NCBI RefSeq assembly: GCF_903995435.1
Contig: NC_067145.1
Span: 54,129,734-54,193,733 of the forward strand
DNA length: 64,000 nt
Source of the DNA: Acomys russatus
Lineage: Eukaryota > Chordata > Mammalia > Rodentia > Muridae
Direction of reading: 5' to 3'
In this document: positions 35,571 to 47,168 of the stretch, one piece after another
Position numbering within the stretch: the stretch's first letter is position 1
Layout of the letters: each line of letters begins with the position of its first letter
Translations under genes and position numbers: made by a program
The notes under the pieces: generated by a model
The model's input: only the letters and a program-made list of their open reading frames with translations
The model's database searches: none
Told to the model about the DNA's origin: nothing

Positions 35571-35666
35571 GAGGAATTTTTTTAAGGGGACTTTAGGTGG
35601 GCTGTATTCCAACATGGCAGCTAACCTTCTAAGAAGAGAGAGTTAGAACACAAACATTCACAGGGT

Positions 35667-35782
35667 GAAGAGCATGCTGAGATGAGGGCATCCGTCTACA
35701 CTGCACACCCACAACCCCACACCCCTCCCTCCTCCGTAGATTTCTATTAGGAATCTGTTCATACGGTGATGGAGGCTAAGAG
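35667..35782 (+). repeat. 116-bp duplicated segment, copy 2
   Basis: Same orientation as 33958-34073, 1.7 kb downstream, in different flanking sequence. Similarity ends sharply after gctaagag. Confidence 0.9.
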
Positions 35783-36635
35783 GCATCATAACCTCTCTAC
35801 ATACCAGAGAGACACCAGCCAGTGTTGCTGTTTAGCTCAAACCTGATGTAAGTCTGAGTCTGAGAGCAGGGGAAATGAGATGAGATGTCCTGGCTTATGC
35901 AGAGAAATGGGAAGAAAAGGGGACAAATTCTTCCTTTCCCACCTCTTGTTCTACTCAGGCTTTGGTGGGTGAAGCGACAGTCACTCAGTTGCCCAAGTCT
36001 AAAGCTAATCGCACGCTAACACATCCTCACGGACACGCGGGAAGAATGCTTAGCCACATACTGGCCACTAAGCGGCCAGTCTAGTTGGCAAACAGAGTTA
36101 ACCACCATGCCTGCCCCACTGTCAGCACACTCACCATCTTATGATGTCACACAGTTGAGACATGGGAGCGACTGGAGTGTTTAGGGTACCGTGTAAGGAG
36201 AGAAGAAAGGGGGCAGAGCTGCCCGGCTCCTGGGCACGCTGGGTGCATCTGGCCTCTGGAGCACTGTAGCAGACAAAGGAGTGTCACACTTCTAAAGCAG
36301 CAGTGCATCCCACTGGAATCTGGCCTGAACAGCATCTTTCGATATGCAGGTAGGCAGGGTCTGCTTGCTCCTGTATGAAAGGAAGCCCTAAGGAATCCCC
36401 TGGGGTAGAAGAGACCTGGGTACACACTGGGGCAACAGATGCCATTAGTCCTGATGAAAACTACATCACCTAGGTAGGCTTCACAATACCAGGTTACCCC
36501 ACCTGAAGTGATCATAGAATCCCATGATACTGAGGTGTGATGGTACCATATAAATTCTAGGTCATATTTTCCAAGGTTTGAAGTTGGTGCTGAATAAACC
36601 ACCAGGAACAGACAATACTATGCACACATAGTATG

Positions 36636-36965
36636 TTGGTGCCTCCCCCAAATTCATATGTCAAAACACCTCTAATTTGCTAGTGATAGGAAGCAGGACT
36701 TTTGAAAGGATGTTGGGTCATGGGATGCAGCCCTTATCAATGAGATTGGTGCGCTTCTGAAAAGGGCTACAGAGAGCTCCCTCTCCTCTCCCGCAGCTAA
36801 AATATAGCTGTCTATGAGCCGGAAGTAGGTCCTAGCCAGATACCAAGTCTGCCGACACCCTGATCTTCAAATTCCCCGTCCCTACAACTACAAGAAATAA
36901 ATTCCTGTCATTTGTAGCCCACCAGTATGTGGTATTTACTTAGCATCCAAGTAGACTAAGGCTTG
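36636..36965 (+). repeat. MaLR-like LTR
   Basis: The colinear motifs caaattcatatgtcaaaaca, gggtcatgggatgcagccct, aagtctgccgacaccctgat, aagaaataaattcctgtcat and gtagactaagg fit an old mammalian MaLR/MST-type solo LTR. The polyadenylation-like aataaa at 36896 belongs to it. Confidence 0.6.
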
Positions 36966-36969
36966 CCTA

Positions 36970-38025
36970 GGCTTCCTTTATCTCATGTTTCCAAAATAGC
37001 TGGCACAGCTCCATATAGTGTGTCTGTATTCTAGGCAGACAGGAAGCAGAGAGTACCAGGAACCAGTTCTATTATCCCTTTAATAAAAAAAAAGCAAAAC
37101 TTTCACAGACACCTTCTTTAGGTCTCATTGGCTGGAAGTGAATCACACAGCCACCCCTGTTGTAATAATTCTTGGGAAAGTGAGAAGGGGGCTTGTCATG
37201 ATGGTGCTGGGCATGAGAGCAGGGTGTAAAAAAAAAAAATGGAGTGCAAAACTGGAGGAGAAATGTCATGTAGGCGACAGGGAGGTGGCTTGTCTGGGAT
37301 CGCCTCTCCATATGAAATTGTTGTGACTGAGACTTGTTTATGATGTCATCTTTGGAGTACACAGGAGTCTTTCGGTGGCTGTCATATGTAAACGGCTTCT
37401 ACAACTGACATCATTAGCATCCCAGCTGAGCAGCCCTGCGGTCTGACCTTGCCTCACTACCTTGGAGGAGACCGCTGGGCGCTGCATGTTCTACCAGCTG
37501 TTCCGTTCCAAATGTACCTGGAAAGAAAAATGAAGCAGGTGGGCCCGAGATTTTTGGATAAAGTTGGAGGTCTGAGGAGGGGCATCCTCCCTTCCACAGA
37601 AAACATATTCTCAATAGCAGTGATGCTGTGTTCCCCAGAAGGGCTCCGAGAGAAAAGGGTCAACTGCTGGTTGCCCATGGTAACAAGGTGACCCTCATCC
37701 CTGGATGTTCTGCTCTAAGTAAGATCCTTTTTACTTTTTTTTTTTTTTTAATTACTCGAAAGAACTAAAAATGAGGGCTAATAGCCATGTATTTTTTTCC
37801 CCCCTGAACATTTTTACTTAAAAAGGCCTTTTCAGACTGGGCTAGTGAGGAGTAGGAACTAAATGGGGTGAAGCATTGTCTGGATGGTTCTGATCCTAAG
37901 CGGGGAGGGGGGGAAATCATTCTTCACCCCAAGGTAAGGCGAAATGATTTGTAAGGGCAGAGTGCTTAGTGGCGCGAGCCACGTGGTTCTGACGAGAAAG
38001 ACATACAGTAGCTTGAAAACAAGGA
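36970..38025. other. intergenic sequence without recognised gene
   Basis: Short A runs at about 37086-37094 and 37209-37220 and a T run at 37736-37750 may be degraded retroposon tails. No gene recognised. Confidence 0.45.
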
Positions 38026-38029
38026 ACAC

Positions 38030-38345
38030 GCTGTTAGGTATCTTCTCTGGCTGTGACCAGATCCCTGAGGAAGCATCTTAGCCAAGAAGAGGTTTGGTTC
38101 AGTTCACAAGTTTGTGATGGAGAAGGCATGGAGGCTGAGGCAGCTGGCTCCGTCATCGAGGCAGACACAGAACACTTCACAAGAACCCAGCTCAGCCTTG
38201 GGTCCTCGAGCCCTGCCATGGCCCCAAGTCAGCCAGCCAGACCCCCATGTCCCAAAGTTTCAACAGCCTCCCTGAACAGTACCACCAGCTGGAATCAAAG
38301 GCTCAGATACAGGAGCCTGTAGGAGACATTTCACAGCCAAATAGT
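38030..38345 (+). repeat. rodent medium-length interspersed repeat (same family as 22225-22565)
   Basis: Contains agaagaggtttggttcagtt, a middle with caacagcctccctgaacagt, accaccagctggaatcaaag and gagcctgtaggagacatttc, paralleling the 22.2-kb copy. Confidence 0.6.
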
Positions 38346-38349
38346 AAGA

Positions 38350-39750
38350 AAGAAGGCATCTTTAGATTAAGCGGGAGATGAGGAAGAATTGCCTGGCTTG
38401 GGGTTTTTCCCTATCTCTCAGCATCTCTAGCTAGACAAGTGCCATCAGCTGGCCACTGCTCATAACAGTGCCCCAGGGCTTGAGTTTTCTTTCCTCTGGG
38501 GCATAGGTGGCAACCTTTTTGGAGTCAGAAAGGATGCACCAGCCTACTGGGGGCTCAGCCTGGCTCTCTCAATGGCAGTGCCTGTCTTTCTGGTTCTACC
38601 TCCTCTCTGGACACAGCCTTTGATTTTTTTCCGCCACACTTCGTGGGAAGAGCCTCTGCCTCACTTCCAGGCAGCTGAATGCATGCTGCATCTGTCAAGA
38701 GCTGGCCACCTGTAGCACCCTCAAGCACTACTCCTACTCCCACAAGAGCTCACGGGAAATGGAGCTGGAGAGGTAACACGAATTCCCCAGATGAGGAGTG
38801 GGGGCCTCTATCAGTGTTATCAGTGTGAAGGAGCCACTTTGAGCAGCCCGGGGTGACTGAGTCCTGTCCTCCTGACCGTTGGACACCCCTCCCTTTCCAG
38901 GGAAGGTCCAGGGCATAAACACTTTAGTTGCTGCAAAGGACCAAAACACAGTCCTTTAAAGGTTCTAGAATATGCTCTTTGCAACTCAGTTTAGGTCTGT
39001 TTCTCTTACATCAACTTTGCCTTATTATGGTCTATCTAGGAGACTAGGTAAACATAGTATGAAATACTGGGAATTGAATCCTGTTAGTTTCTTTCAAAAG
39101 AATCACCTCAAGTCAACAGAATTGCCCACATCTGCTTTCTCCATTGTTGGGTCTATTGTGGCTGCTGGCTTCATTTGACCCCTGTGTCTTCATGGGTTAT
39201 GATATGTCCCACACATTCCCACCTCATTTCCTGTGACACAATCTGCCTCCCTGCCAGCACCAGCTGTAAGAGCACACTGTTCACACCTGCCGCTAGCACC
39301 ACTGTCTCCTGTGGGATAGAGAGTCCACCTGGTCAAGGGATGTGGCCTGAACCCTTTCTTCCTAGACTCTATGCCAAATGGTTCCAAGCCCAGTCCTATG
39401 GCCCTTTCTCTTGAAGGGTCATGGCACCACAGGCGTGATCTATATACAAGTGCAAGGCTTCCTGTGATGAGAAAGGCGTGAGGATGGGAAGAAAGAGACA
39501 CGCTGGTCTCAGGATGCCATAGTCCATTGTGGAACTCAAGAAACCAAGAAGTCAACATTGGAAATTGGTTTCAGTGTCAAAGTAAAGTGCAAATAGAAGG
39601 ATGGGACGCATTCTATTTAAGAGTTTATTGTCTCAGTTACAGCCTTAATTGTTCATTGTCTGGTGGGGGGAGGTCATGGGGAGGCTGCACATTTTTGCAT
39701 ATGGAGACCAGAGGTCACCCTTGGGTGTCATTAGTTAGGGGACACCCTCC
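38350..39750. other. intergenic sequence without recognised feature
   Basis: No exon or SINE is recognised. A 122-residue minus-strand open frame (39190-39558) has no recognisable domain. Confidence 0.45.
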
Positions 39751-39756
39751 TTGTTC

Positions 39757-39860
39757 TTTTCAACTGGGTCTTACTATGTGCTTGGCCTGGATCTCACAGA
39801 GCTCCGCCTGCCTCTGCCTCTCAACTGGGACTAAAGGCGTGTGCCACCATTTCTGGCTTC
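39757..39860 (-). repeat. degraded B1 SINE
   Basis: Reversed B1 remnants: ctgggtcttactatgtgctt, cagagctccgcctgcctctg and actaaaggcgtgtgccacc. Confidence 0.7.
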
Positions 39861-39861
39861 C

Positions 39862-40062
39862 ACTTTGTTTTTTGACACAGGGCCTCTCACTGGGACCTGG
39901 GGTTGGCAGATTGGGCGAGGCCTGCTGCTCATCCTCCTGTTTCTGAATCTCCAGTGTTGGAATTACAAGCACATGCCAGTGTGGCTGGATTTTTAGATGG
40001 GTGCTGAGTCCAAACATAGCCCCCATGCTTGCATGACAAGTGCTTTGCTATGAGATACTCTA
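39862..40062 (-). repeat. B4-like SINE
   Basis: Contains tttttgacacagggcctctc, tggaattacaagcacatgcc and a reversed ID-type end (ttgcatgacaagtgctttgc). Confidence 0.6.
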
Positions 40063-40354
40063 TTTAGAACTTTCAAATATACATAGAATTTAGGCCTCTG
40101 TCATCTTTCCATGACTTAACTTGTTTTGAGGTATGATAATGGATAATGGCTCTGCTGTGTTTTTAAAAAGAGTCTATCATTTAGAGTTACAGATGAAAAC
40201 ACAGAAGAAGTGAGGTAGGTATCAAAATGGGTGAGAAGTGAGAGAGGTGATTTAGACAAACAAGATTGTGTGTTAAAAATGATTTAAATCAGGCATGCAT
40301 GTTTTTGTGGATTTAAATGTGTTTCAACTCTTCCGGTTTTCAGAAGGTGTACCT

Positions 40355-40480
40355 TTTAGGGACGGGGACATAGTTCAGTTGGTCATGTGCTGAGCCTAGA
40401 TTCTCTTCATTGTAGAAAAGTCAGGTATGGCATTGTATGTTTGTAACCCTAGCTTGGGGTAGGGGTGGGAGTTGAGTTGG
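40355..40480 (+). repeat. degraded ID/B4-like SINE
   Basis: ID-like ggggacatagttcagttggt followed by a B1-like remnant (gtatgtttgtaaccctagct). Strongly diverged. Confidence 0.4.
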
Positions 40481-41059
40481 GCATGGGATGGGGGAGTAGA
40501 GATAGGTGGATTTTGTAGATGTTATGGGCCAGCTAAACTACCTGAATTACCAAGTTCCAGGTTTACTTAGAGAGCCTATCCCAGGAAAATAAAATAGAAA
40601 GCAATGGAGGAAACATGTGACATCACCTCTGTACCCCACATGCCACAAGTGCACACACACATCCATACGCACACCATGCACAGGACCACGTGAACATGTA
40701 TATACACCACACCTCAATTTTTAATAACTTGAAAAATATTTTTGTTGTGGATGTGTGTGACATCCATGTATGAGAATATGCCATGTTTGTATGAATGTAG
40801 GCCTGTGCACCATGGCACACATATGGAGATGAGAGAGCAATTTGCCACAGTGCTCCCACCTTCTACCATGGGACCTGGGAGTCAGCTGTGGTTGAGTTCG
40901 TGTAGCAGGTGCCTTTCTCTGAAGCATCCCTGTGCTAGCCCATAAATAAAACATTCAAAAGGTCTACTCAAAAAAAAAAAAAAAAAAAATCATGGTAGTT
41001 TTGTCTCTGAGATCAAATACCTTAGAAAAGCAACTGTATCTGTTGCTTTCACTTTGTAG

Positions 41060-41430
41060 GTTGAAATGTCTGACAGGCAGGACTTAGGGGGGAAAGACCT
41101 GTTTGGGTTTATGGCTTCAGAGGGTCTTTACTCAGCCCACTGTGACAGGGCACACATGGAAGAGAAATGTGGTGGGATCGTGTGTGGTGGAGACTCTTCA
41201 CTTCATGGTGAACAGGAAGCAGAGAGAGAAAAGATGGGACCCGGGACAAGATATTCCCAAGGATCTGTGCCCCACCCCCACCCCGCAGTGACTTACTCCC
41301 TCCAGCTAGGTCCACCTGAAGACATTTCCAGACCCTTCCAAAACAGTGCATACAAAATCAATAGGGCTCTCAGCATGCAAGCCCTTTGGTGGGCTAATTC
41401 ATGTACAAGTCATAGTGACCCCTTTTAAAA
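41060..41430 (+). repeat. rodent medium-length interspersed repeat (family not named)
   Basis: Resembles the 22.2-kb and 38-kb copies in layout (ggcaggacttaggggggaaa, a middle with aggaagcagagagag, ccagctaggtccacctgaag), but more diverged. Preceded by an A run at 40971-40989. Confidence 0.5.
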
Positions 41431-41664
41431 AAGGAAAGTTTCTAGAATCATATTGGAAACTTTTAAGAAAAGTTTATGCAAAGCTGAGAGGAAAGCCCAG
41501 AGAATTCATCTCCATGTACCTCTGACCTCTGCATGCACCTCTGTCTCTGGTGTGAGCATTGCACCAGAGAGGTGTTCCTACCTTCCTTCTTCATAACAGG
41601 TTCCCTTCCTTACTTCAAAGTCAGAAATGTCTGAAAGCTATTGTTTGTGTTTAAAATTAGCATT

Positions 41665-41815
41665 AACAGCTTTAATCCCAGCACTTGGGAGGCAGAGGCA
41701 AGTGGATCTCTGTGAGTTCAAGGACAGCCTGGTCGGTCTACAGAGCAAGTTCCAGGACAGACAAACCTTGTCTTGAAAAACCCAAAAAAAACAAAAGCCA
41801 AAAACCAAAAAATAA
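41665..41815 (+). repeat. B1 SINE
   Basis: Sense B1 with ctttaatcccagcacttggg and an A-rich CCAAAAAAAAC tail. The first bases of the head are missing. Confidence 0.88.
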
Positions 41816-41879
41816 TATCAATATAGCAAATCCCATTAATTTATTTTTTTAACAATGTGTATTTTCATATTTAAATTGT

Positions 41880-42057
41880 TTTTTGTTTGTTGTTTGTTTT
41901 GCTTTTTTGGTTTTTGGAGACAGTGTTTCTCTGTGTAACAGCTCTAGCTGTGCTGGAATTTACTGTATAGAGCAGGATGGCCTTGAACTCACAAAGGTCT
42001 GCCCACCTATGTCTCCCAGGTGCTGGGATTAAAGGCATGTGCCACAACCCCGCCCCC
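41880..42057 (-). repeat. B1 SINE
   Basis: A T-rich tail is followed by ggagacagtgtttctctgtg and the reversed body to attaaaggcatgtgccaca. With 41665-41815 it forms an inverted pair that could fold in a transcript. Confidence 0.85.
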
Positions 42058-42059
42058 GA

Positions 42060-42980
42060 CTTCCCCTCCCCCCCCAGCTTTAAATTGGGTTTCTTTTAGA
42101 CAATTTACAGCTGATCTTCTTTTTTTGACCCGTTCTGACACTCTTTGTTTACATGTTTTCTGTGTGGCCCTTTTGGTCTTGGCGCTCAGTTTTTCCTTTC
42201 CATTGCCCGTTTCTTATGATTTTAACTCCTCTGCTCTTCCCTTCCTGTCCCTTCCTTCCTGCCAGGATGCATCTTTACCCAAGAGCTGTACCGCTGAGCT
42301 CCAGCCTGTGCCCAACGCTGCCTGAACATTCTCTCCGATTCCCTTTTGTCTGCTTTTAACCTACTTTACCTTCGTACCCGTCTTGCTGTTCTTCTAAGTG
42401 CTCGCCCCAGACTTTGCACATTTATAACTAATCCACAGCTATAACACTTCGGTGCCTCGTGAGCTACTGTGGGTACAGTGAGTCATGGCTGGCATGACCG
42501 TCTTCCTCTTATATATTAAGTGTGTGTGTTGTACATAATTAAATATTTTGAACAAAATTTAAAAAATTTAATGTTAGATCAGTTCATTTAAAAATGAAGG
42601 CTATTATCCTCACCCTCTTTCTCCTGTGTTCTTCCTCCCTGTGTGGAGAGCTCACTTTCTGGTGTATGTACTTTTCTTTTCTCCAGGCAGCTTCTTCTTT
42701 TAGAGTTTCTTGCAAGGGCCTGTCTACAAATTCCTCTCCACCTCTGCTTATCTGAGGAAGCATTTCTCCTCAGGTTTGAAGACTAGTTTCACAGAGTCAT
42801 TTCCAGAAGGTTCTCTTAGGCTTTCCCCTATCTGCTCAAGTGGCCTGTTGGTGCTTTGCGGCAGTCCACTCTACCCGCGAGAGCGCTTCACATCATGATC
42901 ATAATTATTTTCACATTTCGTGCCTATAATTTCACCATTGATGTAATACCTGAGTTCTTTTTTTTTAAATTGTGTTCATG
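42060..42980. other. intergenic sequence without recognised feature
   Basis: T/C-rich sequence with short open frames. No gene recognised. Confidence 0.45.
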
Positions 42981-42987
42981 CCCCTGC

Positions 42988-43026
42988 GTGCATGTGTGTG
43001 TGTGTGTGCGCGCGCGCGTGCGTGTG
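42988..43026. repeat. (GT)n(GC)n microsatellite
   Basis: Alternating purine-pyrimidine run of TG then CG dinucleotides. Confidence 0.93.
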
Positions 43027-43154
43027 TTTGGTTTTTGTGTTTTCCTGCTTTTCCTTATAGATGTATTATACTTGTGGTTATGTTATGGTAAGGAGTCGGG
43101 TTCATGGTGGGGGTGGGGGAGGCTCCACACTTTATACGGTGGGATGGGCTGGGA

Positions 43155-43212
43155 CACGTGATTGGGCTGGCCCCGCCCCTGGGCCCAGGAGGCTCTGAAG
43201 TCCTGCAGGTGA
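43155..43212 (+). promoter_or_regulatory. E-box/CCAAT/GC-box cluster with donor-like site
   Basis: CACGTG at 43155-43160 directly abuts ATTGG (reverse CCAAT) at 43161-43165, and GGCCCCGCCCCT lies at 43169-43180. All three fall within 26 bp of repeat-free sequence. CAG|gtgagc at 43206-43214 is a good splice donor. The layout fits a small promoter, without other evidence. Confidence 0.35.
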
Positions 43213-43699
43213 GCATGGGCTCCCAGGTGTGCGTTTCCTACTCTGGGTCAGCAAGATGCGGGAGATCCGCAGGTGCAGGCAAGCTCTGACTCCCTGGCTC
43301 TCCTTGAACAGACCTTGCTCAGACTAGTTTCTTCCTCCTGGTGGAGACACGAGAACAAGAGATTGTTCTCTGACTCTCTGAGCACGCCTGGTTGAGCTCT
43401 GAAGGTAAGAAGTGTGGGGCTACCTTAAGCCTGTCTTCTCCTAAGGCCTTTCTTCCCCAGACTGGCCTACGGTGAGCCTTCAGCTGTGGGAGCCTGAGTT
43501 GAGTTCTGGTAGACACCGTGGTCACTGAGCAGTTTTCTGTGCCCTAAGTGTGATGTCTGCATCTACCACGCCTCAGGTGTTGGGGTGTTGTACAAGGGGC
43601 CTCACAGTGCGGAACCTAAGGTTCACTGAGGACCCACAATCTTCCCGGGACCCAGCAGGGCGGGGGAGGGAGGCTGGATCCAAAGCACCAACAGAGAAT

Positions 43700-43702
<3 letters not shown>

Positions 43703-43753
<51 letters not shown>

Positions 43754-43772
43754 CGCGCGCGCGCGCACGCGC
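43703..43772. repeat. (GT)n followed by (CG)n
   Basis: A 50-bp perfect GT run to 43752 followed by GCGCGCGCGC sequence to 43772, making a long alternating purine-pyrimidine tract. Confidence 0.97.
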
Positions 43773-44465
43773 CTTGTGCCACCTCTAGGTGACCCTGTGA
43801 CTTCCTAGGAAGCAATGACTTTATGAGGAGTAACTAGCACACCTTTATTCAGGCGTTCTGTAGTTCTCTGGCCTGTGGTGTTGGGCGGGGGGAGCGGAGG
43901 GGGACAGATGGAACAGTCCTCACAGCCCACCACATGCCTCAGCAGGCTTTCCCCTAAAATGAGCCTGAGTGATAGATAACAGGAAACTTGCCCACAGAGA
44001 GTTTTCTTGTTGTTTTGTTTGGCGTTGTTGTTTTCCCAGACCGTTTTTCATTGGCTCAAATTTTGGAACAAGTCACTTTAAGGCACAGAATTCTCAGAAA
44101 TCTATCCGGTGATTGCTAAGTTAGTTTGCTGTCATAGAAGCTGTAGACTCTGCCCCACCTCCTCACCTTTCTCCCTGAGAGAGGCTCAAACTCGGAACCC
44201 TCAGACCTCAGCCTCTTGAGTGAGGGCATTACAAGCCCACGCTCACCACCTCACCTGCTTTAAACCTTGCCCTCTAAGCAGCTCTGAATTTTATGGCAAG
44301 CCTCGGGTTATCCGAGTCTCCCAAACACCAGTGAGTGCAGCAGTCACTGCTGCCCTCTTAAAGTAGAAAACAGGTCAAGGTGAGTTCAGGGCTCAGCCAG
44401 GCTTTACAGAGTTAGGGACAGAGACCAAGGTTCAGCGCTTGATTCTGGCAAATGCTGGTCCGCAC

Positions 44466-44482
44466 TGCGCCCCCTAGTGGCA
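44466..44482 (-). promoter_or_regulatory. CTCF binding motif, strong match
   Basis: On the minus strand the sequence reads TGCCACTAGGGGGCGCA, matching the CTCF core at every informative position. It lies in unique sequence, not in a B2 SINE, so it is not the usual SINE-borne rodent CTCF site. Likely role: insulator or loop anchor between Usp6nl and its neighbour. Confidence 0.65.
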
Positions 44483-44743
44483 GGGTTTGCACACAGGCTC
44501 GGTTGCTCCTCGTGAGAGAGGTTGCAACACTGCGTTAACAATCTGCAGGTGGACAGGAGCACGGCGTCTTCTCTAGTGGCTCTGCTGTCCTCTAGGCTGT
44601 GACCACTGGTTAGCTAGAAACTGAACTGATCACTCATGCTGCCGTCCACAGGAAAGAAGAAAGGAGAGACAGGGCAAGCAACATCCATTGAAAATGTACG
44701 TCGTACATTAGGGTAGCAACATTGTCCCCTCTGCTGATACCCC

Positions 44744-45316
44744 TCAGGTCAGCGCTGGTTGTGCAAGGCATGCACAGGCAGAGAGCCTAGGATGAGCACA
44801 GGTGGAAGGCAGTTGAGAGGGAAACCTATTTAAAGGAGGAACAAATATCATGTGATGATGCAGCCTGTGGTCCAGTTGGCCCCAATGGTCACACAGGTGT
44901 CCCACCAGCCCCTTGTCACAGCCTGGCTCCTGCGTCATGGTTCCATCCAGTTTCTTCATCCAGACCAAACTCCAATGCTGCGTGATCTTCTCTGTCCAGC
45001 CCACATAGGCTCCTCTTGGTCTGGAATCCAAACACGGAGAGGCAAACTCTTCCTTTCTCGCCCAATTCTCAGGATAGTGCGGGCACGCAGAGGAATAATC
45101 CAAAGGAGGTTTAAGGAGAAGGTGTTCTGTCCTCACAGGGTCATCAGGGACCCCAGGTACCTGTACCGCCTCCCATCCCCAAGAGTGTCTTTTTCTGCCT
45201 GTGGTACTGAGTTTGAGTCCTTCTATGATGTCTGTATTCCAGTGTACATGAAGACAGAGTAAGCAGTAGTGTAGAGTGAGGGGCATTTCTTCTGGAAACA
45301 AATCACCTTTCACCAT
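44744..45316 (-). other. 190-residue open frame, probably not a gene
   Basis: This is the longest open frame outside Usp6nl that is not explained by a simple repeat or a recognised transposon. The start is ATG at 45314-45316. No signal peptide, membrane segment or domain is recognisable. The opposite strand is also open for 136 residues (44852-45262), suggesting a low stop density from base composition rather than selection. Confidence 0.15.
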
Positions 45317-45659
45317 TTGTGGGCCAGAATCGAGCTGGCCTCATGTAGCTGCAGTGGGCTCTGGGCGTGCACTGTCTATTCCACAAGTCATGTACCCAGC
45401 TGTCCTTAATAAGGACTCTACTGACCAAAGGGAGAAGGGAAGACACAGTGAGGTACAGTTCACTGGCCGTGCGTGCCTCCTCTAGCATCTTCTGATAATG
45501 CTACCTCAGGTTACCTTCCCTGTACTCTTTACAGGCATTTTCTGTATCTTAGAATCCCAGCACCCAACTTGCACGATATGAGGGCTTTCCCTGGAATGCT
45601 ATCCCTTCTAAACAGGTGTCCCAGCTGCCCTAGTCCAGAATTATTGTAGCTATAACAAT

Positions 45660-45830
45660 AGACTGCCATTGCCTGTCTAGCTTCTGTGTTATGCTAGATG
45701 CTCCTTTAAGGGATTTCCGTTGGCTAAATCTTCACAAACCCCCACGGGGGCAGGCATTAAAACAGCTCTGCTCTATGTTAGGCGAGACCTCTAAAGGCGA
45801 TAACTTAGGGACCTTTCTTGCCAATGTTGT
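45660..45830 (+). repeat. possible MIR fragment
   Basis: The order ttatgctagatgctccttta, ggctaaatcttcacaaaccc, cacgggggcaggcatt resembles the MIR core with its trailing part. Diverged and short. Confidence 0.3.
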
Positions 45831-46594
45831 AATTCCCCAGGTGCGCATCCAACACAGTCCCTTAAAAGAAGGTGAGCAGTTGGCCTTTTGTGAAGCGTTA
45901 AGGACACCCATGAGCATGTTAAGCAACTTAATTAACTCGGAGTTTGTCGTAGGATCAGTATGTCTTGGAAATTACAAGTCTCCAGACTTTTGCCTGTATT
46001 TACTTCCATCTCCTAACGAAACATTACTATTGGGCTTGTGCATTCTATCATTGGCACAGTAGTAAGTGTATTTAATTTAAGAACAATTATATGCATATAG
46101 AGTTACTTATTTGGCATTCTCACTTGCCACTTGCTTGCCACTGGGGCTGCCTGCCTTACCGCCACGCCCACGCCCATCACCGCAGAGAGGGAGTGCGATC
46201 ACTCTGCAGCAGTAGCACTCTGCACGGGGCCAGGGTGTGTAATTCTGCAGCAGTTGGGAAGGTGCATTGGCTCGGTCCATCACAGGCAGCTGGAGTGTTC
46301 TGGCAGCCAATTACTAACCCACGAGGAGCTGTGAGAAGGTGCAAACACTTCTCCAGGCTCCCCCGGGATCTCTTTTCCAGTGTGCAAAATGTACCTCCCC
46401 AGGGCACTTTTTCTCTCTTCTCTCCTTCCCTCTCCCCGCTGCTGCCTCTGCTCTGGAGTCTTCTATGCCTTGTGAATAAACTGCCGAGTCCCCTTCCTTT
46501 AAATCCCAGTGATCCTCTTTTAATAAGAGTGCCAGCCAAGCCAGCAGCCCCCTTCCGTGCGACTCTAGGGCCTCCTCTGCTCTGGCTGCTGTAC

Positions 46595-46830
46595 CAAGTG
46601 CTACAGTCTGAGGGGTTTATCCATCACACATTTATTTTTCATAGTTGTAGAGACTGGAGAATGGAGATTGAGGTGCTGACTGATCCAGTTCTGAGGGTCT
46701 CTCTCTTCTTACAAGGCCACCAGTCTATCTGATTAGTGGTCCTCCCACATGTCCCTGTTTACTGTGGAACCTAAAAGGCCTGTCTCCAAACACAATAACC
46801 TTAGGGCTGAGCGGGGGCCAGCAGCGTATG
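46595..46830 (-). repeat. MaLR-like LTR fragment
   Basis: tttatttttcatagttgtag, gattagtggtcctcccacat, ctgtctccaaacacaataac in that order fits a reversed MLT1-type LTR. The 213-residue + strand open frame (46091-46732) runs into it. Confidence 0.55.
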
Positions 46831-46934
46831 TGTCCCATAGCACCCTTATAACATTGTTTTCTGTGGTCAGTGACGACGGGGCTACTGCTGCCTCTCTATT
46901 TAATGTGTTGGCTTATGTACCCCAAACTCATTTT

Positions 46935-47122
46935 TTCAATAATTTATTTATTTTATTTGCATTGATGTTTTGCCTGAATGTATGTCTGTGAGAGGGTGTT
47001 GGATCCTCCAGAACCGGAGTTATAGACAGTTGTGAGCTGCCATGTTAGTGCCAGGCATCCAGCTCAGGACCTCTGGAAAAGCAGACAATGCTCTTAACTG
47101 CTGAGCCATCTCTCTAGCCCCA
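46935..47122 (-). repeat. B3/B2-family SINE
   Basis: T/A-rich tail, gttttgcctgaatgtatgtc, then ctcttaactgctgagccatc and tctctagcccc at the head end. Confidence 0.88.
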
Positions 47123-47163
47123 AAAGAGTTGAATACATCTCTCTCTTTTCTCTTCTTCCTTCC

Positions 47164-47168
<5 letters not shown>

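Noticed and set aside
36147..36602. 151-residue minus-strand open frame
   Set aside because: No domain or homology recognised. The length is within reach of chance in a 64-kb window.
39190..39558. 122-residue minus-strand open frame
   Set aside because: No recognisable motif; adjacent to SINE-rich DNA; no splice or promoter context.
46091..46732. 213-residue + strand open frame
   Set aside because: It has no recognisable domain and its end runs into a reversed MaLR-like LTR. The residue composition looks random.
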